DNA of 46,674 bases from an uncultured Prevotellaceae bacterium (GTDB taxonomy: Bacteria; Bacteroidota; Bacteroidia; Bacteroidales; Bacteroidaceae), in assembly GCA_947305005.1 (NCBI GenBank), contig CAMZCM010000018.1, positions 1-46,674 on the forward strand, written 5' to 3'. Below the pieces are notes generated by a model that was not told the DNA's origin, did no database searches, and was given only the letters and a program-made list of their open reading frames with translations. A program made the position numbers and the translations under genes. Each line of letters begins with the position of its first letter. Positions within the stretch are counted from its first letter, which is position 1. Of this stretch, positions 1 through 7,632 are shown one piece after another.

Positions 1-62
1 CCAGGCAGCGCACAATTTGACCTCCAACCCGCGATGTTGAAACATGTTTACAACCAACCCTT

Positions 63-93
63 TCATTAACCTTTAACCATTAATCATTAACCC
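63..93. repeat. Short reiterated ATTAACC-type repeat upstream of the HU-like gene
   Basis: The leader of the first gene contains imperfect reiterations of ATTAACC / TTTAACC / TTAATC. It resembles the other low-complexity word repeats in this window (for example at 10234, 14648, 25386 and 27995). It is probably non-coding and lies within the 5' leader. No TAnnTTTG promoter element could be identified in the 107 bases before the gene. Confidence 0.4.
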
Positions 94-107
94 TAAATCA
101 TTTTATT

Positions 108-683
108 ATGGCACTGAAAGTAAAAGCAGTAGAAAAACTCATCAAGTTTGACAAGGAATCAGCGGGCACGTACCGCTATGTCATGAGCCCCGAGCTCTAC
201 ATCCCCCTCACTCAAGCGAAGGTCATCAAGGAGGCAGCCCTGCGCAGCGGCGTCAGCCGAGGCGTGATGCAAGCCTGCTGGGACGCAGCCGGAGAGGTCA
301 TCAAGGCATGGGCCACCGAAGGCCACAGCGTCGCCCTGCCCGGACTGGGCACCATGCGATTCGGACTGCGCGCCAAGAGCGTGGACGATGTGAACAAGGT
401 CAAGACCGGCCTCATCACCACCCGCCGCATCATCTTCACCCCCTCCACCGAACTCAAGGAGGAGCTGGCCGCCACCAGCGTACAGATCACCTGCTACGAC
501 CGCAACGGCAACGAGGTCAAGCGCGTCACCAGCGCAGACGACGGCGAAGTGGAGGACCCTGAGAACGAATCCACGAACTCCGGAAACAACGGATCCACGG
601 AGAACGGCGGTAGCCAGAACGGTAGCAGCAATGACAACCCTGGTGGCAACGGCGACGGTGGTGACGACTCAGAAGAAGGGTGA
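108..683 (+). CDS. HU-like (HU-HIG type) DNA-binding protein
   Basis: This 191-aa protein resembles the Bacteroidales histone-like proteins of the HU/IHF superfamily. Residues about 1-125 hold the divergent HU-like fold: a short N-terminal extension, helices around 'TQAKVIKEAALRSGVSRGVM', then 'SVALPGLGTMRFGLRAKSV', which matches the family's G-x-G-x-M/F-x-x-R strand. Residues about 140-191 are a low-complexity Asn/Gly/Ser/Asp/Glu tail that is probably disordered. The coding strand is strikingly C-rich. It is followed six bases later by a 38-aa smalltalk-type peptide, a common pairing in Bacteroides and Prevotella, often beside an amidase gene that is not seen here. It presumably acts as a nucleoid protein. 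The family is fairly sure; its targets are unknown. Confidence 0.85.
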   Translation: MALKVKAVEKLIKFDKESAGTYRYVMSPELYIPLTQAKVIKEAALRSGVSRGVMQACWDAAGEVIKAWATEGHSVALPGLGTMRFGLRAKSVDDVNKVKTGLITTRRIIFTPSTELKEELAATSVQITCYDRNGNEVKRVTSADDGEVEDPENESTNSGNNGSTENGGSQNGSSNDNPGGNGDGGDDSEEG

Positions 684-689
684 TAGGTT

Positions 690-806
690 ATGAAAAGGGA
701 TAACATCATCGAGATTGTGGCGAAGGTTCTAGTAGCCGCCCTCACCGCCTTTCTCACCGCACTGACAACCACCAGTTGCATCGGTCACGGACCGATTCCG
801 ATGTAA
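690..806 (+). CDS. Smalltalk-type small hydrophobic peptide
   Basis: This 38-codon gene starts ATG at 690, six bases after the HU-like stop, and ends TAA at 804-806. The product starts MKRDNIIEIVAKVL, has a hydrophobic Ala/Leu/Thr helix (residues about 9-28) and then a Cys-containing end (TTSCIGHGPIPM). Small peptides of this size directly downstream of HU-like genes are annotated as 'smalltalk protein' in Bacteroidales; their function is unknown. The TTTSC segment could act as a lipobox. Co-transcription with the upstream gene is likely, because a terminator follows at 829-871. Confidence 0.7.
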   Translation: MKRDNIIEIVAKVLVAALTAFLTALTTTSCIGHGPIPM

Positions 807-828
807 GAAGGAAGAGGTAATATGTAAG

Positions 829-871
829 AAGGGACTGACAGACTACTGAGCTGCCAGTCCCTTTGCTTTTT
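829..871 (+). terminator. Intrinsic terminator after the HU-like/smalltalk operon
   Basis: AAGGGACTG (829-837) pairs with CAGTCCCTT (855-863), with further pairing inside the loop, followed by GCTTTTTC. It ends the plus-strand HU-like/smalltalk transcript just before the convergent lipoprotein gene. Confidence 0.75.
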
Positions 872-891
872 CACAGCGTGACCGCTGTTGC

Positions 892-1023
892 TTATCTCGA
901 GAAGCGGAAGATGTCGCCGTTGTAGTTGGTCATTTCCACCTCGTTTTTATGGCAAGAGGTGAAAACGGTGGCTGCTACAGCGCAGCACAGGATGGCTGCA
1001 AGCGTCAAGAGATTCTTTTTCAT
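892..1023 (-). CDS. 43-aa lipoprotein with a C10-peptidase-like leader
   Basis: The minus-strand ORF starts ATG at 1023 and ends TAA at 892-894. The product begins MKKNLLTLAAILCCAVAA and has a lipobox-like VFTSC (Cys24), leaving a mature peptide of about 20 residues that ends FRFSR. It lies 19 bases downstream of the C10 peptidase stop and is probably in the same transcript. The first 42 bases match the first 42 bases of the peptidase gene at 38 positions, so the leader looks duplicated. I do not recognise the mature part. It could be a small surface lipopeptide or the relic of a larger gene. Confidence 0.6.
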   Translation of the reverse strand: MKKNLLTLAAILCCAVAATVFTSCHKNEVEMTNYNGDIFRFSR

Positions 1024-1042
1024 CGTAGATTAAGTTTCCAAA

Positions 1043-3490
1043 TCAATATATTGAAATTATACGTTCCTTGCTCAAATAGACGCCTTTCTGTGTTGGTTTG
1101 CATGGGAGCGGACGGCCATGAAGGTCGTACCATGCATCTTCCATCTGACTGGCTGCTGAGTTTGTCGAAGTACTTCCATCTTCCATCGAAGCGATGCCCG
1201 TAGTACTGATGGTGAAGGGCAGGGTGGCGATGGTGAAAAAGGAATTCAAAGGTGTCGTGGCAAGATCTGACTGGAAGTTTTTGCAAATCATGATGTCGGC
1301 AACGTAGTTGCCTGGCTCCAGCTCCTCCCCGAACCTGATTTCGCCGGTGTCCTGCGTGTTGGCGGCGATGGCGAAGCGGCTCAGGGTATAGCCTACGCCG
1401 TTGAGGTTGACCAGCTCCTGACTGCCATCGTCCTGCTGGCGATAGATTTTTGCCATCAGGGCGCAGTCGTAGTCCATCGTGGTAGCGTTGGTCAGCTCGC
1501 AACTGATGCCGTAGATAGATAGGTCGTCCATGATTCTCACCACCCCCGCGTATTCGACGCTCTCGCACGTGAAGGGCAATGTCTCGATGGTGGCGAGCGT
1601 ATGGGCGATATTGGTGGGATAGGCCTGTGCCTCGGCAAGGGTCATGCCGGTGAGGTCTAACGTGTCTTTCACTTCGGTGATAATCCCGATGTAGTCGCCA
1701 GCCTTCGTGAAAGCTCCCCCCTCGAAAAGCATCTCCGTCGCACTGCCAGCCTCTGAGAAGATGACGGTTCTCACTTGCATTTCCCTCGATGTCAGCACAC
1801 CGTCGTCGATGAGGTAAGCAGAGAATTCGAGGGTTTTGATGGCTTCGTCACCGCTGTTGCTGACGGTGGCGGAAACGGAATGGGGCAGGTGGGTCTGCAT
1901 TGTTCCGTTGATGCGGATGGAGGCTACATCGGCGCTGAACTTCGGACTGGGGTGGAAGATCGGCGCAGTGGCGTTGCCGTCGGTCAAGACAGTCAGCTCG
2001 ACCGTATTGTTGGGGCCGAAAACTTCACGCCACGGGGCACTCGTTCCAGTTTCCTTATAGACCATGGCGAGGTGGTGCGTGCCGGTCGAGAGGCCGTCGG
2101 CGAGGTTCGCGGGCAACGCGAAATAGTGCTCACATTCTGATATGTTAATGTTGGCGTAGGCGGGAAGCTCGAGGGTCATGGTTCCGTAGAGCTGGCTCAC
2201 GTCGGCGGTGCCGTCGGCCTGTCGCTCAGCAAATGCCACGAGGAAGGTAGCAGGGCGGCACGTGACGTTAAACACACACATCTGATGCGGCACGCTGTCG
2301 TGCGTTACATCCCATTTGTCACCAATCAGACACAGACCGTAGTTCTCCAACGATGTCTTTGCAGGCTGCAGTCCGATGCAGACACACTGGTTGTTGGTGT
2401 AGCCGTCGCCCGTGGAACTTGCCCCAGTGCCATGACTGTAGGGATTCATCAACGTGAGTTTGAAAAAGCCATCACTCTGGCCACCCCAGCCCCAGTTCAC
2501 GTGGAAGTAGGGCTCACCATCGACCACGCGGTAGCCATCGACCACAAAGGCATGGCCGCCGCCCGTCGAGGATGCTGCGAAGAAAAGGGGACGCCCGGCG
2601 TGCAACTCATCATGGAGCAAGTCGTACCACCCTTGAACGCTATAAGATGAGGAATAGACCATAGTCACTCCCGGATCGTAGCCGAAGTTGCGTACCAATA
2701 AATCGCTATCGAAGTACATTGCGCTGGACACTCCGGGCGTATAGCCCATCTGGAACAACTGTCCGCAGTAGCGCATCAGTGTGGCAACAGCCAGGCACTG
2801 CGCCTCATTGGCCGTGTCGTCGTAATCGTCGAGCATATTGTCCCAGTCGAAGGCGACGGAGGGCAGGGCCTCGAGGGTGGTTGTATCCCTGAAGTTGATA
2901 TAGCTTGGCAGCGGGGCCGCGATGGGTTCCTGTGGCCAGCGGTGGTAATAGAGCACCTGTGCGAGCGCTGTGGCTGCGCAGCCCGTGACGCACTGTCCGG
3001 CATCCTTCACGGGGCACAGGGCATTGAAGGGGAATTTCTGATTCCAGTGGCACGTGACCAAGGGGGCGATGTCCTCATGTACGGCCACTCGCTGGGCCTT
3101 GGCACCGCTGGCGGCCAAGAGGGAAATCTGGCCCGCCACGTCGTCGAGCCACGCCTGCATGTTGACGGGAATGGCCTCGGCATCGAAGGAGCCGCTGTCG
3201 CAATAGCCCAGCACGAGGTTGTCGCCCACGCAGTCGTCGCCGCTGACCACGACGAAGCCCGTAGTGGCGGCGTTGAAGACGTAGTATGCAGGGGCATCTG
3301 TCTGGATGGAGGCTGCATTCGTCACAGAAGCGGCGCGCTGCTTCCGCATGGCTTCGCTCTTCAGTGCCGTGCCTTTTGCTTTCAGGAATTTGGCGGCAGC
3401 CTCGCGTGCAACTTCAGGCGACACTGGTTCTGCCATCATTGTCACCCAGCAGCACAGGACGGCTGCAAGTGTCATGAGAATCTTTTTCAT
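1043..3490 (-). CDS. Secreted C10 family (streptopain-like) cysteine peptidase
   Basis: This 815-aa protein has a signal peptide (MKKILMTLAAVLCCWVTMMA), a Spi/propeptide region (about 21-140, with 'AYYVFNAATTGFVVVSGDD') and a papain-fold catalytic domain (about 145-350). The catalytic Cys171 lies in QCVTGCAATALAQVLYYH, His313 in GGGHAFVVDGY, and Asn332/Trp333 in FHVNWGWGGQSDGFF. A long beta-rich region follows, and the last residues (WYDLHGRPLPCKPTQKGVYL) resemble a T9SS-type sorting tail. The family includes streptopain, Prevotella interpain and Porphyromonas PrtT, which are secreted zymogens that cleave host or dietary proteins. All catalytic residues are present. A -7 promoter element lies at 3530-3537. 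The 43-aa lipoprotein follows downstream. Confidence 0.93.
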   Translation of the reverse strand: MKKILMTLAAVLCCWVTMMAEPVSPEVAREAAAKFLKAKGTALKSEAMRKQRAASVTNAASIQTDAPAYYVFNAATTGFVVVSGDDCVGDNLVLGYCDSGSFDAEAIPVNMQAWLDDVAGQISLLAASGAKAQRVAVHEDIAPLVTCHWNQKFPFNALCPVKDAGQCVTGCAATALAQVLYYHRWPQEPIAAPLPSYINFRDTTTLEALPSVAFDWDNMLDDYDDTANEAQCLAVATLMRYCGQLFQMGYTPGVSSAMYFDSDLLVRNFGYDPGVTMVYSSSYSVQGWYDLLHDELHAGRPLFFAASSTGGGHAFVVDGYRVVDGEPYFHVNWGWGGQSDGFFKLTLMNPYSHGTGASSTGDGYTNNQCVCIGLQPAKTSLENYGLCLIGDKWDVTHDSVPHQMCVFNVTCRPATFLVAFAERQADGTADVSQLYGTMTLELPAYANINISECEHYFALPANLADGLSTGTHHLAMVYKETGTSAPWREVFGPNNTVELTVLTDGNATAPIFHPSPKFSADVASIRINGTMQTHLPHSVSATVSNSGDEAIKTLEFSAYLIDDGVLTSREMQVRTVIFSEAGSATEMLFEGGAFTKAGDYIGIITEVKDTLDLTGMTLAEAQAYPTNIAHTLATIETLPFTCESVEYAGVVRIMDDLSIYGISCELTNATTMDYDCALMAKIYRQQDDGSQELVNLNGVGYTLSRFAIAANTQDTGEIRFGEELEPGNYVADIMICKNFQSDLATTPLNSFFTIATLPFTISTTGIASMEDGSTSTNSAASQMEDAWYDLHGRPLPCKPTQKGVYLSKERIISIY

Positions 3491-3529
3491 TGTCGTTGAT
3501 TATGTTTGTTATTTGCGACCATTTGCCCG

Positions 3530-3537
3530 CAAAGGTA
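3530..3537 (-). promoter_or_regulatory. -7 promoter element (TACCTTTG) of the C10 peptidase gene
   Basis: The minus strand reads TACCTTTG, matching the Bacteroidota TAnnTTTG consensus, about 40 bases before the ATG at 3490. Confidence 0.7.
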
Positions 3538-3631
3538 CGCATTATCTTTCAATTATTCTTCTTTTCACACGAGTTTTTGTCGGCTTTCGGTGTCGAGAAT
3601 GGCAATGGCTAGCGAACTCTTGAGGTTTTGA

Positions 3632-4663
3632 CTATCGCAGCTCCGGCCAGCCGTCGGCAGTCCAAGAGATGGGTCGTTGAATGAGCAGGGCGACACCGTT
3701 CTGCGTGGCGCTATAGCCATGGCAGATGAAGATGTCTTCACCTTCGAAGGTGTAGGCGGCACAGTGGCCTGCAGCCTCCCATTGCTCTTTGTCGCCCTCC
3801 AGGAAGAGGGTGCCGCCACCAAACGCCATATCCTTGCCGTCCTTGTCTAAGTAAGGACCGTCGATGGTCTTGCTGCGGCCCACGGCGACGCGGTAGTTCG
3901 ACTTCGCGCCGCGACAACAATAGTCCCACGATACAAAAAGATAATAATATCCTTCGTGCTTGAAGATGAATGGCGCTTCGATGGCATTGGTGCCTGCATA
4001 ACGCGATGTCGGATTGGGTTCTGTGGGTTTGTAGTTAGGGTCGTAACGACGGGCAATGGTACGCGGCCATTGTGAATTATGCATTATGAACTGTGAATTC
4101 TCCAGATGCATCGTTGAGTCAAGGCGGGCCAGCTGAATGCCATCCCAAAACGAGCCCCAGACGAGCCACGGCGTGTCGGTGGCATCGTCGATGACGAAGT
4201 TGGGGTCGATAGCGTTCCAGTTGTCACGCTTCTCACGAGAAGTCACAATGCAACCTTCATCCTTCCAGAAGTTGGCTGCAAGTGAGCGGCTGCTGAGCAG
4301 ACCAATGGCCGAGCCGTTCTTCCCGAAGGTGGAACAGCTGTAGGCCAGCCACCAACGGCCATGCCACTGGATGACATCGGGTGCCCACACATGGTTGCCA
4401 AAGCCTGGCACGGAATCGGTCGTCCAGCCAGGGATGACAGTCATCACGGGTTGGCGCGACACCGTCCACGTCCGTCGGTCTTTCGAAGTCATCCGCTGGA
4501 TGCCCATACCCGTAGCAAAGAGATAGTACGTGTCGCCCTCCTTGGCCATCACGGGGTCATGCACCATGGGAGTCTCTGTCTGAAAAGCCTCGCAAGCTCG
4601 AATAAACGATAAGCGTCGAGCGAGAGATTTTGAGAATTGTCTCGCAGAAATCGCAGAAATCAC
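3632..4663 (-). CDS. GH43 glycoside hydrolase (arabinanase-like), signal peptide missing
   Basis: The 343-codon frame holds a complete five-bladed beta-propeller GH43 domain. The likely catalytic base Asp is in MVHDPVMAKEG, the pKa-modulating Asp in NAIDPNFVIDD and the acid Glu in TNAIEAPFIFKHEG. Such enzymes cleave arabinan or arabinose side chains. It is a clear paralogue of the GH43 at 41954-42976; similarity begins only at 'ETPMVHDPV', where the paralogue's mature protein begins. The first 30 or so residues come from repeat-like DNA, the frame opens at GTG, and the first ATG is at 4567. No signal peptide or promoter was found, so this copy is probably cytosolic, poorly expressed or a 5'-truncated pseudogene. 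A second repeat encodes residues about 188-198. Confidence 0.85.
   Translation of the reverse strand: MISAISARQFSKSLARRLSFIRACEAFQTETPMVHDPVMAKEGDTYYLFATGMGIQRMTSKDRRTWTVSRQPVMTVIPGWTTDSVPGFGNHVWAPDVIQWHGRWWLAYSCSTFGKNGSAIGLLSSRSLAANFWKDEGCIVTSREKRDNWNAIDPNFVIDDATDTPWLVWGSFWDGIQLARLDSTMHLENSQFIMHNSQWPRTIARRYDPNYKPTEPNPTSRYAGTNAIEAPFIFKHEGYYYLFVSWDYCCRGAKSNYRVAVGRSKTIDGPYLDKDGKDMAFGGGTLFLEGDKEQWEAAGHCAAYTFEGEDIFICHGYSATQNGVALLIQRPISWTADGWPELR
4070..4100. repeat. AATTGTGAATT-type repeat inside the GH43 reading frame
   Basis: The stretch alternates TGTGAATT, ATGCATTATGAA and CTGTGAATTC, the same word repeat found between genes at 14648-14682. In the minus-strand GH43 frame it reads roughly ENSQFIMHNSQ, a segment that has only a short, unrelated loop (HVATGER) in the paralogue at 41954-42976. 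Confidence 0.7.
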
Positions 4664-4665
4664 AG
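4600..4665. repeat. Repeat-derived 5' end of the first GH43 gene
   Basis: The plus strand reads CGAGCGAGAGATTTTGAGAA, then CTCGCAGAAATCGCAGAAAT, with the octamer GCAGAAAT occurring twice before CACAG. On the minus strand this encodes ISAISARQFSKSLARR, which has no counterpart in the GH43 paralogue. It appears to replace the promoter and signal peptide of the gene. Confidence 0.5.
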
Positions 4666-5091
4666 AAGGGAAGCTGGAGACGGTATCTATACAAATGACA
4701 GTTCGAAAGGTTAGTTTAGGTATTTAATTAATTCACCGCTAAGGCGCTATGACGCAAAGATTTTCAGGGCTACTTGCTACACGATAAAGCAAAGCCGCAT
4801 GAACGGCAAAGCCGAGGTTCATGCTAGGCAGAGGGCGCAGAGGCTAGCGCAATGAAGGAATTAAAAAATGAAAGAATTAAAAAATGAAGGGATTAAGGAA
4901 CAAGAGGAAATGAGGTCTTTGCGCCCTCCGCCTAAGCCAAAACTTCGCGTAGCGTTTTGGCTGGCTCAGCGAGCTCCCGCAGGACAAACAGTAAGGAAAA
5001 ACTTTGCGGCTCCGCGAACTCTGCGGTGGATAAAACAAATCCAGCTTGCGGATGTTGATAACGAACACTAATCTCTCAAATGACACGAATG
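4664..5091. repeat. Gene-free mosaic of short repeats and hairpins
   Basis: I see no credible gene in this stretch. It holds: AGGCGCTATGACGCAAAG; a hairpin GCATGAAC (4797-4804) / GTTCATGC (4817-4824) with GGCAAAGCC in its loop; a 16-bp unit repeated three times in tandem (GAAGGAATTAAAAAAT at 4854-4869, 4870-4885 and the decayed 4886-4901); a hairpin AGCCAAAAC (4935-4943) / GTTTTGGCT (4954-4962); and GCGGCTCCGCGAACTCTGCG near 5006. Words of the 'CTCTGCG / GGCGCAGAGG / GCAAAG' kind recur at 4744-4760, 4828-4841 and 4919-4931. The stretch runs straight into the 22-bp array at 5092. Confidence 0.6.
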
Positions 5092-5213
5092 AGGTATAGA
5101 CCTGTGATTCCATAAGTATAGACCTGCAGCCCGATAGGTATAGACCTATAAGCAAAAAGGTATAGACCTTTCGGCCGATAAGTATATACTTGTAGCCTGA
5201 AAGGTCTATACCT
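5092..5213. repeat. Six-unit array of 12-bp dyads with exact 22-bp period
   Basis: The 12-mer AGGTATAGACCT occurs at 5092, 5136 and 5158, and as AAGTATAGACCT at 5114. A perfect palindrome AAGTATATACTT follows at 5180, and the exact reverse complement AGGTCTATACCT at 5202. Every start is 22 bp after the last. The 10-bp spacers are partly conserved (GCAGCCCGAT, TTCGGCCGAT, GTAGCCTGAA). Units 4 and 6 can form a 15-bp perfect stem (5158-5172 with 5199-5213) with the palindrome in the loop. The array ends 17 bases from the GH35 stop codon. It is too short-spaced to be CRISPR. Confidence 0.9.
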
Positions 5214-5230
5214 ATGGGATTCCAATATCT

Positions 5231-7627
5231 TTACATCTTAAACGCTGCGCTCTTCACGTAGATGCGATATTGCTTGATGCTCTCTGGTGCTCCAGCTTCT
5301 ACACGCGGCAGATACTGGAAGCCGGTGAAGGTCTGATCCTGTCCGAGGTCAATAATCAGGTAGTGCGGGAACTGTACGCCACGATTGGTGCTCCAGTAGG
5401 TAGATTCCTGAAGGTCGAAGATCTTGTCGGCGGTCTTGTTGCCGCTCTCAATGTCCTCATCGTCGCAATATGCAACCTGCCAAGGTTCACGGCTGAGACG
5501 TGATCCATCAGCGCCCAACATATACCATTCTGCAATACAGCAGTACTCGCGGTTCATGTGGCTGTTCAGTGCTTCGATGCAGACATAGCGGCCACTGACG
5601 GGCTGCGGGAACTTTACTTCCTGCCAACCGTTGCCTGCTTTAAACTCACCTTCCAATACAGGCTTTTCGCCCGTGAGGTCGAGGTTCTGTCCTTCCAAGC
5701 GGTGTGTTTGTGGACGGTCCAGGTTCAACTTGTCAATGATGGGCTTCTGTAAGCCTTCAATGGTCGGTAAACCACGCGGCCCCATGACGTCAAGAACAAT
5801 GACTTCGTTTTTACCTTTCTTTAGCCAGCAGCCCGGCACATAGAGAGTTTGCTGTGGACCAATATACCAATGGCGACCAATGGCGTGACCGTTGACATAG
5901 ACCTGTCCTTTTCCCCAGTTCTCAAGGTTGAGGAACGTGTCACCTACCTTCTTGAGATTGAAGTAACCGCGATAGTAACCAGCATTCGTAGAAAGCTGAT
6001 ATGTTGATATATTAAATGTTTTCGCTTCATTTAACGCTTCAACAGCTACTTCATAATCGTCTTTGATACGAGACTTCATCCATTGACGAGGCTTCCACGT
6101 CGTTTCCACGCCATCAATGTCTGCACTGATGACCACCTCAGAAACGATGCCTTTGAAATCCTTAATGGCACGACCAAAATTGATACGACCCATGCCTTCT
6201 ACAAGAATGACCAACTCATCGCCTTTCTTCACGGCGGGCAGGATGAGTGATGTCTCATGCTTCACACGATCCAACTTGCCAATCAACTTATCATTGATGA
6301 ACACCTGCGCATAGTCATGAGCTTCCATTTTCAGTACGCTCTGCACTGGAATCTCTGGTAACTTAGTGCTATAAATCATGGAACCCCATCCGAAGTTCAT
6401 CTCCTCAAAAGTCATGATGCCACCTCTTTTGGCAACAACATCGCTACCATAACCAAGCGGAGCGAACTCGTTCAATGAGAATGTCGGAATGGCAATAGTA
6501 GGAATCTCTTTAGGCACAGCGGGGAGTTTCTTGCTGCCCACCCATTTCTGGGCGACAGGATCCCAATCGCCACTGTATTTCTCCATCGCCTTACGCAACT
6601 TCCAGAACTTATCCGTCACCTGACCTGCCTCATTGATGGGAGCGTCATAGTCGTAGCTGGTCACATCGGGCGCAAAGCCGGGAGAGTTCGCACCTGCCCA
6701 ATGTCCCCAGTTGGTACCACCGTGAGTCATATAAAGAGAGAAGCTGATGCCGCGATCCAGCATCTGAGAGATGCCATCGACCATCGCCTCGGCACCACGG
6801 GTCTCGTGGCGACCGCCCCACTTATCAAACCAGCCACTCCAGAACTCGGAGCACATCTTGGGACTATTGGGACGCAGCTCGCCCAGTTTCTTGAATTCCT
6901 GATCAATATTGGCACCCGTGCCGAAGTTCATCGTCCAAGTGAGGTCATCGAGACCGTTCTTCGTAAAGTTGGAACTCCAGTCGCACTGGAACAATTCCAC
7001 TTTGTCGAAGCCGCTCTTGCGGATAATATCGCGTACGGCGCTGATATAAGGTTTGTCCTCACCGTAGGAACCGTATTCATTCTCCACTTGAACCATGATG
7101 ATGGGACCGCCCTTCTCAATGGTCAGGTCGCCGAGCTGCTCACCCACCTTTTTCTCAAAGATTTCCAGGCGCTCCATGAAATAGGGATCCTGTTCACGCA
7201 GACGAATATCCTTTTTCTTCAGCAGCCACCAGGGCAGACCACCCATCTCCCACTCCGCACATACGTAAGGACCAGGGCGCACGATGACCCACATGCCATT
7301 CTTCTGTGCCAGCTTCACAAAGGCACGAATATCGTTGTTTCCCGTGAAATCGAACTTACCCTCTTGCTGCTCATGTGCGTTCCAGAAGATGTAGATGCAG
7401 AGGGTATTCATACCCAAAGCCTTACACATCTGGATGCGCTGTTCCCAGTACTCACGAGGGATACGTGGATAATGCACTTCGGCAGCCTTGACCACGAAGG
7501 GTTTGTTGTTCAACAGGAATGTTTTTTCGCCTACTCGGAAGGAACCCGGTTTGGTAGCAGCACTTAGGGGAGTTGCCAGGCAGCAAGCAAGTGCGAGAAG
7601 GAGAAGAACAGATAGTCTTTTCTTCAT
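5231..7627 (-). CDS. GH35 beta-galactosidase with C-terminal F5/8-type domain
   Basis: This 798-aa secreted enzyme has the signal peptide MKKRLSVLLLLALACCLATPLSA and a (beta/alpha)8 GH35 domain (about 30-350). The family signature GGPIIMVQVENEYG is at 173-186, making Glu184 the acid/base; Glu261 in CSEFWSGWFDKWGG is the nucleophile. Jelly-roll beta domains follow (about 400-640), then a discoidin/F5/8-type carbohydrate-binding domain (about 690-795, 'PHYLIIDLGQDQTFTGFQYL'). It should release terminal beta-galactose from galactan, arabinogalactan or host glycans, outside the cytoplasm. It starts five bases after the lipoprotein stop, so the two form an operon. The 22-bp array lies just beyond its stop codon. 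Confidence 0.95.
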   Translation of the reverse strand: MKKRLSVLLLLALACCLATPLSAATKPGSFRVGEKTFLLNNKPFVVKAAEVHYPRIPREYWEQRIQMCKALGMNTLCIYIFWNAHEQQEGKFDFTGNNDIRAFVKLAQKNGMWVIVRPGPYVCAEWEMGGLPWWLLKKKDIRLREQDPYFMERLEIFEKKVGEQLGDLTIEKGGPIIMVQVENEYGSYGEDKPYISAVRDIIRKSGFDKVELFQCDWSSNFTKNGLDDLTWTMNFGTGANIDQEFKKLGELRPNSPKMCSEFWSGWFDKWGGRHETRGAEAMVDGISQMLDRGISFSLYMTHGGTNWGHWAGANSPGFAPDVTSYDYDAPINEAGQVTDKFWKLRKAMEKYSGDWDPVAQKWVGSKKLPAVPKEIPTIAIPTFSLNEFAPLGYGSDVVAKRGGIMTFEEMNFGWGSMIYSTKLPEIPVQSVLKMEAHDYAQVFINDKLIGKLDRVKHETSLILPAVKKGDELVILVEGMGRINFGRAIKDFKGIVSEVVISADIDGVETTWKPRQWMKSRIKDDYEVAVEALNEAKTFNISTYQLSTNAGYYRGYFNLKKVGDTFLNLENWGKGQVYVNGHAIGRHWYIGPQQTLYVPGCWLKKGKNEVIVLDVMGPRGLPTIEGLQKPIIDKLNLDRPQTHRLEGQNLDLTGEKPVLEGEFKAGNGWQEVKFPQPVSGRYVCIEALNSHMNREYCCIAEWYMLGADGSRLSREPWQVAYCDDEDIESGNKTADKIFDLQESTYWSTNRGVQFPHYLIIDLGQDQTFTGFQYLPRVEAGAPESIKQYRIYVKSAAFKM

Positions 7628-7632
7628 AACGT

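Noticed and set aside
1020..1568. 182-aa minus-strand ORF overlapping the C10 peptidase C-terminus
   Set aside because: Alternate frame of the peptidase. It is Arg/Gly/His-rich with no start context, and the peptidase frame is intact.
5092..5213. CRISPR array
   Set aside because: The repeat is only 12 bp with 10-bp, partly conserved spacers; orientation flips within the array and no cas genes are present.
6701..7567. 288-aa plus-strand ORF inside GH35
   Set aside because: It is antisense to conserved GH35 catalytic sequence; a mirror of codon bias, not a gene.
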